Source: an uncultured Collinsella sp.
GTDB lineage: Bacteria > Actinomycetota > Coriobacteriia > Coriobacteriales > Coriobacteriaceae
NCBI GenBank assembly: GCA_900549345.1
Contig: UROC01000036.1
Span: forward strand, 1-18,537
Direction: 5' to 3'
Length of the DNA stretch: 18,537 bases
A program made the translations under genes and the position numbers. Below the pieces are notes generated by a model. It was not told the origin of the DNA. It was given only the letters and a program-made list of their open reading frames with translations, and did not search any database. This document shows, piece by piece, positions 15,560-18,537 of the stretch. How positions within the stretch are numbered: the stretch's first letter is position 1; each line of letters begins with the position of its first letter.

Positions 15560-16399
15560 ATGGCGATCTATGTGACATCCGATGCTCACGGGCACGTGCG
15601 TGCGCTTGACGAGGCCCTGTCCAAGATTTCGCTGGCGTCCGACGATACGCTGTATGTGCTGGGCGACATGATCGATCGCGGGCCCGATCCGGTCGGCGTT
15701 ATTAAGCTCGTGCGCTCGCTACCCAACGCTCGCGTGCTCAAGGGCAATCACGAGCAGATCATGCTCGACGCCATCATTGGCCAGGATCCGCTCGATGCCG
15801 AGACCTGGGATATCAACGGCGGTTGGACCACCCGTCAGCAGCTCAACGATATGGAATTCGAGGCGTACGAGGAGCTTGTGCGTTGGATGGCGACGCTGCC
15901 GCTCTACGCGGTGGCCGAGACTGACGAGCGTCCGTACCTGCTGGTGCATGCCGGCATCCAGACCGAGGCGGCCCGGGCGTTTTTGCTTGAACATGGGGTT
16001 GATTGTGCCGATGGTGCGGGGGCGGTGGATGCCGATCGCGAACTGCTGAAGCAGATGCTTGCGGTGCAGTCGTCCGATGACCTGCTGTGGATTCGTCACG
16101 GCTATTGGGATGCGCCGACGGGGCTGCTTTCTGCCGAGGGCAAGGGTCCGGTCGTGGTGAGCGGCCACACGCCCACGGTGTCGCTCGGGCGTTATTGCGA
16201 GGTAGGCGGCCTGGCGGGGCTCGATGAGGAGTCGGGCCGCGGGCAGATCGTGCGCCTGGGCGGCGAGGACACCGCCGGCGTGCCCGACCGCATCGACATC
16301 GACTGCGCCGCCGCCACCGGCTCCGAGTTCGGCCGCGTAGGCATCCTGCGCCTGGATGATGGTGTGGAGTTCTATGCGAACATCAACCCGGGCGAATAA
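15560..16399 (+). CDS. Calcineurin-like metallophosphoesterase (PPP/ApaH-type)
   Basis: The 279-residue protein has every core metallophosphoesterase motif: D8-x-H10 in SDAHGH, GDMIDRG (35-41, metal-bridging D36), GNHE (62-65), H130 in VHAG and H203 in GHTP. The GDxxDRG plus GNHE pattern places it with the serine/threonine phosphatase/ApaH/PrpE group, so protein phosphoserine/threonine or dinucleoside polyphosphates are the likely substrate classes. The insert with WDINGGWTT (83-91) is typical of small bacterial PPP-like enzymes. The C-terminal 70 residues after the last motif are acidic and form the usual closing beta strands. GAGAGG lies 6 bases before the ATG. It is monocistronic with its own promoter. 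Confidence 0.9.
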   Translation: MAIYVTSDAHGHVRALDEALSKISLASDDTLYVLGDMIDRGPDPVGVIKLVRSLPNARVLKGNHEQIMLDAIIGQDPLDAETWDINGGWTTRQQLNDMEFEAYEELVRWMATLPLYAVAETDERPYLLVHAGIQTEAARAFLLEHGVDCADGAGAVDADRELLKQMLAVQSSDDLLWIRHGYWDAPTGLLSAEGKGPVVVSGHTPTVSLGRYCEVGGLAGLDEESGRGQIVRLGGEDTAGVPDRIDIDCAAATGSEFGRVGILRLDDGVEFYANINPGE

Positions 16400-16406
16400 C
16401 CTTGTT

Positions 16407-16428
16407 CCGCCGTTCTACCGAACGGCGG
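16407..16428 (+). terminator. Hairpin between convergent genes
   Basis: CCGCCGTTC (16407-16415) and GAACGGCGG (16420-16428) pair perfectly over 9 bases around the loop tacc, 8 bases after the metallophosphoesterase stop. No T-run follows on the plus strand, so efficiency as an intrinsic terminator is uncertain. Being symmetric, it could also act on transcripts from the convergent flippase gene. Confidence 0.5.
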
Positions 16429-16594
16429 TCACGTTGACGCTGCGCAGCCCCGAAGCACCCCATCTTGTCGCTCAAACCGTCGCTCGCGTACAGAAGTACG
16501 CATCGCTCCTCTTTCGCGCCAACCTGGGGCACTTCGAGACTGCTCGCTGTCGGTGCCAAAACATCGACGTTTCTTTTCTTCAAATTGATTCGAA
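16429..16594. repeat. Intergenic repeat-like segment with small palindromic hairpin
   Basis: No gene is supported between the hairpin and the flippase stop codon. The central feature is GCGTAC-agaa-GTACGC (16486-16501), a perfect 6-base stem with a 4-base loop. The minus strand is open across most of the segment (16383-16583) but lacks a ribosome binding site and has unusual composition. The sequence looks like a dispersed intergenic repeat; this is an impression, not a database result. Confidence 0.35.
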
Positions 16595-18169
16595 TTAGGC
16601 GCCGTATGGGTTGCGGTCGCGTTCGATGCGTTGGCGGATGTGGGCGTACTCGATTATCAGCAACACCAGCAGTAGGGCCATGACCGCCAGGTAGCTCACC
16701 ACGGCGCCCATCAGACCCAGCAGCTTAATCAGGATCACCGGCAGCACCACGCTTACGGCGAAGCAGATCAGGTAGATCTTGGTGACATCGCCGGCGTGGC
16801 GCAACACCGTGATGATGGCGTAGATAAAGTCGATTGCCGCGGTGACTCCGCCGGCGACAACCATTAGCAGTGCCAATGTGCGGTAGCGCTCAAAGTTGAG
16901 GCCGTACATAAAGCTCATGAGGGGAATGCCGGGGCCTGCCATAAATGCGGCGCACGCTCCGGTAATGACCACGATCAGTGCCATAACGGCAACAATAATC
17001 AGGTCAAAGCGGCGACGCTTGCGCGGATTCGCCCAAATGCTCGACAGACGCAAAAGCTGCGGTTTATAGATAAATCCGATGCTCAGCAAAATAGCCTGCG
17101 CCGGAAAGAACAGTGCATTAAAGTACAGCTGATATTTGTAGGCCAGCGTGCCTTCCATCACGAACTTGGGCATGCTCTCGATTAGGTTGAACAGGAACAG
17201 CGCACCAAAGAGCGGGGCGCACTGGATAAACAGGTGGCCAGCCTCGCGCAGGCTCACGCGGCGCGATTTTTCGGTTTCGAGCAGGGCGAGCGGGGCGGTG
17301 ACCAGCACGAGCGAGGCAATCGCGGTAACACCCATGGCCATAGCCGCGATGGGCATGCTACGCGTGAGGAACAGCGCCACGCTAAAGACTGCGATGACGC
17401 CGGCGGAACGCAGCGTTTGGCTCATGCCGGCCAAATAGAGCTTGTCGGCCTGCTGCAGGCGGCCCTCGTACACGTCGGCGATGCCATCGATTACCTTATA
17501 GAGGTAGACGCCCAGGCCGATCGTCGCCATCTGCGCATCGTAGCCGCGGGCGCTGCTGTACATGAGGCCGCAGCCTAGGGTGAGCGCTCCGCAAAGCCAG
17601 CGGTTGAGCTGGTAAGAGGCAAAGGACGTCGTTTCGTCGATGTCCGAGACCTGAAAGTTGCGCACGCCATAGTTGCACGCGATCATGATGAGCGTGCCGG
17701 TGACAAAGGCGATGGAGAACTTGCCAGCTTCCTCGGCCCCCACGAGCTGCGTCGACACAATGGTGAGCAGCGGAAACGCCATGCCCCATACGGCGGTGCC
17801 CAGGGTATTCCAAAGGTAGTCGCGACGGGTGGCGTGATCTTCGTACTCGGCTTCTTGCGTGGAGAAGCCGCCGCCGTAGACGGCTCCGAGCAGGCGGTTC
17901 CACCAGGCATTGACCATGCGGCGGATGGGGCCGGGTTGGCGATCGCGCTCACGGCGACGGCGTGTGGCCTGGCTGCTGTCGGGACCGCCGGCGTTACGCT
18001 GGCTTAGCTCTTGGATTCGTGCGAGCTCCTCGGCGGTGTGCGATGCGGGGAACAGGCCGTTCTCGATGCGTCCGCCCTGCCCGTGCGCCCCGCCCGATGC
18101 GGTGGGGTCGGTGACGCCGTTGCGGCGGGCGATGGTGCGGCGGACGCTATCGAGGGGCGTGATGCTCAA
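16595..18169 (-). CDS. Polysaccharide flippase-like membrane protein (MOP superfamily)
   Basis: The 524-residue protein has a hydrophilic, probably disordered N-terminal tail of about 115 residues rich in Arg, Gly, Ser and Gln (RRRRERDRQPG near 70-80), then about 12-14 hydrophobic segments to the C-terminus. The membrane part resembles polysaccharide export/Wzx-type transporters of the MOP superfamily, which flip lipid-linked sugars. GTLIMIACNYGVRNFQVSDI (158-177) and a QLYFNALFFPAQAILLSIGF stretch are typical loop-helix segments of that group. The start is TTG, supported by AAAGGA at good spacing. No glycosyltransferase or capsule gene is next to it, so it is an orphan here, and its substrate cannot be inferred. 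The long tail is unusual for flippases. Confidence 0.75.
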   Translation of the reverse strand: MSITPLDSVRRTIARRNGVTDPTASGGAHGQGGRIENGLFPASHTAEELARIQELSQRNAGGPDSSQATRRRRERDRQPGPIRRMVNAWWNRLLGAVYGGGFSTQEAEYEDHATRRDYLWNTLGTAVWGMAFPLLTIVSTQLVGAEEAGKFSIAFVTGTLIMIACNYGVRNFQVSDIDETTSFASYQLNRWLCGALTLGCGLMYSSARGYDAQMATIGLGVYLYKVIDGIADVYEGRLQQADKLYLAGMSQTLRSAGVIAVFSVALFLTRSMPIAAMAMGVTAIASLVLVTAPLALLETEKSRRVSLREAGHLFIQCAPLFGALFLFNLIESMPKFVMEGTLAYKYQLYFNALFFPAQAILLSIGFIYKPQLLRLSSIWANPRKRRRFDLIIVAVMALIVVITGACAAFMAGPGIPLMSFMYGLNFERYRTLALLMVVAGGVTAAIDFIYAIITVLRHAGDVTKIYLICFAVSVVLPVILIKLLGLMGAVVSYLAVMALLLVLLIIEYAHIRQRIERDRNPYGA

Positions 18170-18196
18170 GACGATTCCTTTCTATTGCTGTGCTCT

Positions 18197-18202
18197 AGTA
18201 TA
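18197..18202 (-). promoter_or_regulatory. Possible -10 element of the flippase gene
   Basis: TATACT reads on the minus strand 28 bases before the TTG start codon, in the expected position for a short leader. No clear -35 is seen at 16-18 bases. Confidence 0.3.
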
Positions 18203-18270
18203 GTCGCGGTGGTGTCCATTCGTGTTTTTGACCAGGTTGTTCAATATATTCAGCGGTGCCATTCAGTAGT

Positions 18271-18408
18271 CGGCACTTGGGGACGTTCCTTATGTGTCGG
18301 CACTTTAGGAACGTCCCTAAGTGCCGGCATCTGGGGACACTCCTTGAATGTTGCCTGCTCAAGAGTGTCCCCAACGACTAGTCGTTTAAGAACGTCCCCA
18401 ATGACTAG
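18271..18408. repeat. Cluster of inverted repeats with shared GGGGAC/GTCCCC boxes (REP-like)
   Basis: Three hairpins follow one another. The first pairs 18271-18290 (cggcacttggggacgttcct) with 18307-18326, 19 of 20 positions matching. The second pairs 18333-18347 (ggggacactccttga) with 18359-18372, 14 pairs with one bulged base. The third is the perfect 14-base palindrome AACGACTAGTCGTT (18373-18386). A direct repeat, gtccccaaYgactag, occurs at 18368-18381 and about 18394-18408. The shared box GGGGAC-G/A-TTCCT/CACTC recurs in both orientations. There is no gene. This resembles REP/BIME-type elements. Confidence 0.7.
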
Positions 18409-18537
18409 GCCGCTTGCGTGCGATTTTTGACCGTTGGGCGGGCGCTTCGCCCTTGCCGCAAAAACGTTTTTGCATATCGGGTACAACGGGCTTTACGTGA
18501 GTAAAGCGCGCGCCGCGTCCACGTGTCGCGTTTTTAA
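18409..18537. other. Right-edge region with palindromes
   Basis: A perfect 16-base palindrome GCAAAAACGTTTTTGC lies at 18458-18473, and a stem-loop GCTTTAC-gtga-GTAAAGC at 18490-18507. The window closes with a T-run (18531-18535) after a CGCG-containing stretch, which may be part of a terminator for a gene beyond the edge. No gene is supported. Confidence 0.5.

Noticed and set aside
18271..18408. CRISPR array
   Set aside because: The repeats are inverted and irregularly spaced, with no constant direct repeat or uniform spacers.

Overview
The window looks like chromosomal DNA of a high-GC actinomycete of the Coriobacteriia, most likely Collinsella or a close relative. This rests on the GC-rich genes with AAGGAG-type ribosome binding sites, the overall gene mix, and short inverted-repeat clusters between genes. 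The genus call is inference from general familiarity; no marker gene is present. I see no rRNA, tRNA, CRISPR array, transposase, integrase or phage gene.

Layout, left to right. Positions 1-496 hold no convincing gene, but two inverted copies of a 24-base motif lie at 254-277 and 443-466. On the minus strand follow a lower-GC, nuclease-like protein of unknown function (497-1687, 'paralogue A') and a DEDDh 3'-5' exonuclease (2038-3006). A plus-strand heavy-metal exporter-like permease (3178-4260) comes next, then a minus-strand pair of YaiI/DUF188 and HdeD/DUF308 proteins (4279-5364). A plus-strand run carries a nitroreductase and two tandem histidine phosphatases (5600-7551). The minus strand then carries a short DUF1015-like protein and an M20 metallopeptidase (7554-9497). 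Divergent from these is a second nuclease-like protein (9652-10701, 'paralogue B'), followed by a long imperfect inverted repeat (10775-10963) and a terminator. The minus strand continues with the serC-serA operon (11051-13409), a small coding-like remnant (13542-13619) and a CPA1 K+(Na+)/H+ antiporter with C-terminal RCK_C domains (13633-15234). Last come a plus-strand metallophosphoesterase (15560-16399), a minus-strand polysaccharide flippase-like protein (16595-18169) and a dense array of hairpins and palindromes up to the window end.

How the genes fit together. serC and serA supply two of the three steps of phosphorylated serine synthesis. No serB is present; the two histidine phosphatases and the DUF1015-like protein lie within a few kilobases and are plausible but unproven partners. 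The permease and antiporter handle metal and monovalent-cation transport. The remaining genes are single-gene or two-gene housekeeping units.

The most interesting signal is the pair of paralogues A and B. They are very divergent from each other but share an N-terminal region and a C-terminal PD-(D/E)XK (DUF559/Vsr-like) core. In each case a 190-215 base inverted-repeat structure starts shortly after the stop codon (30 and 73 bases). This could be a multicopy nuclease plus cis-repeat system, or chance accumulation in variable DNA; genome-wide comparison would decide.
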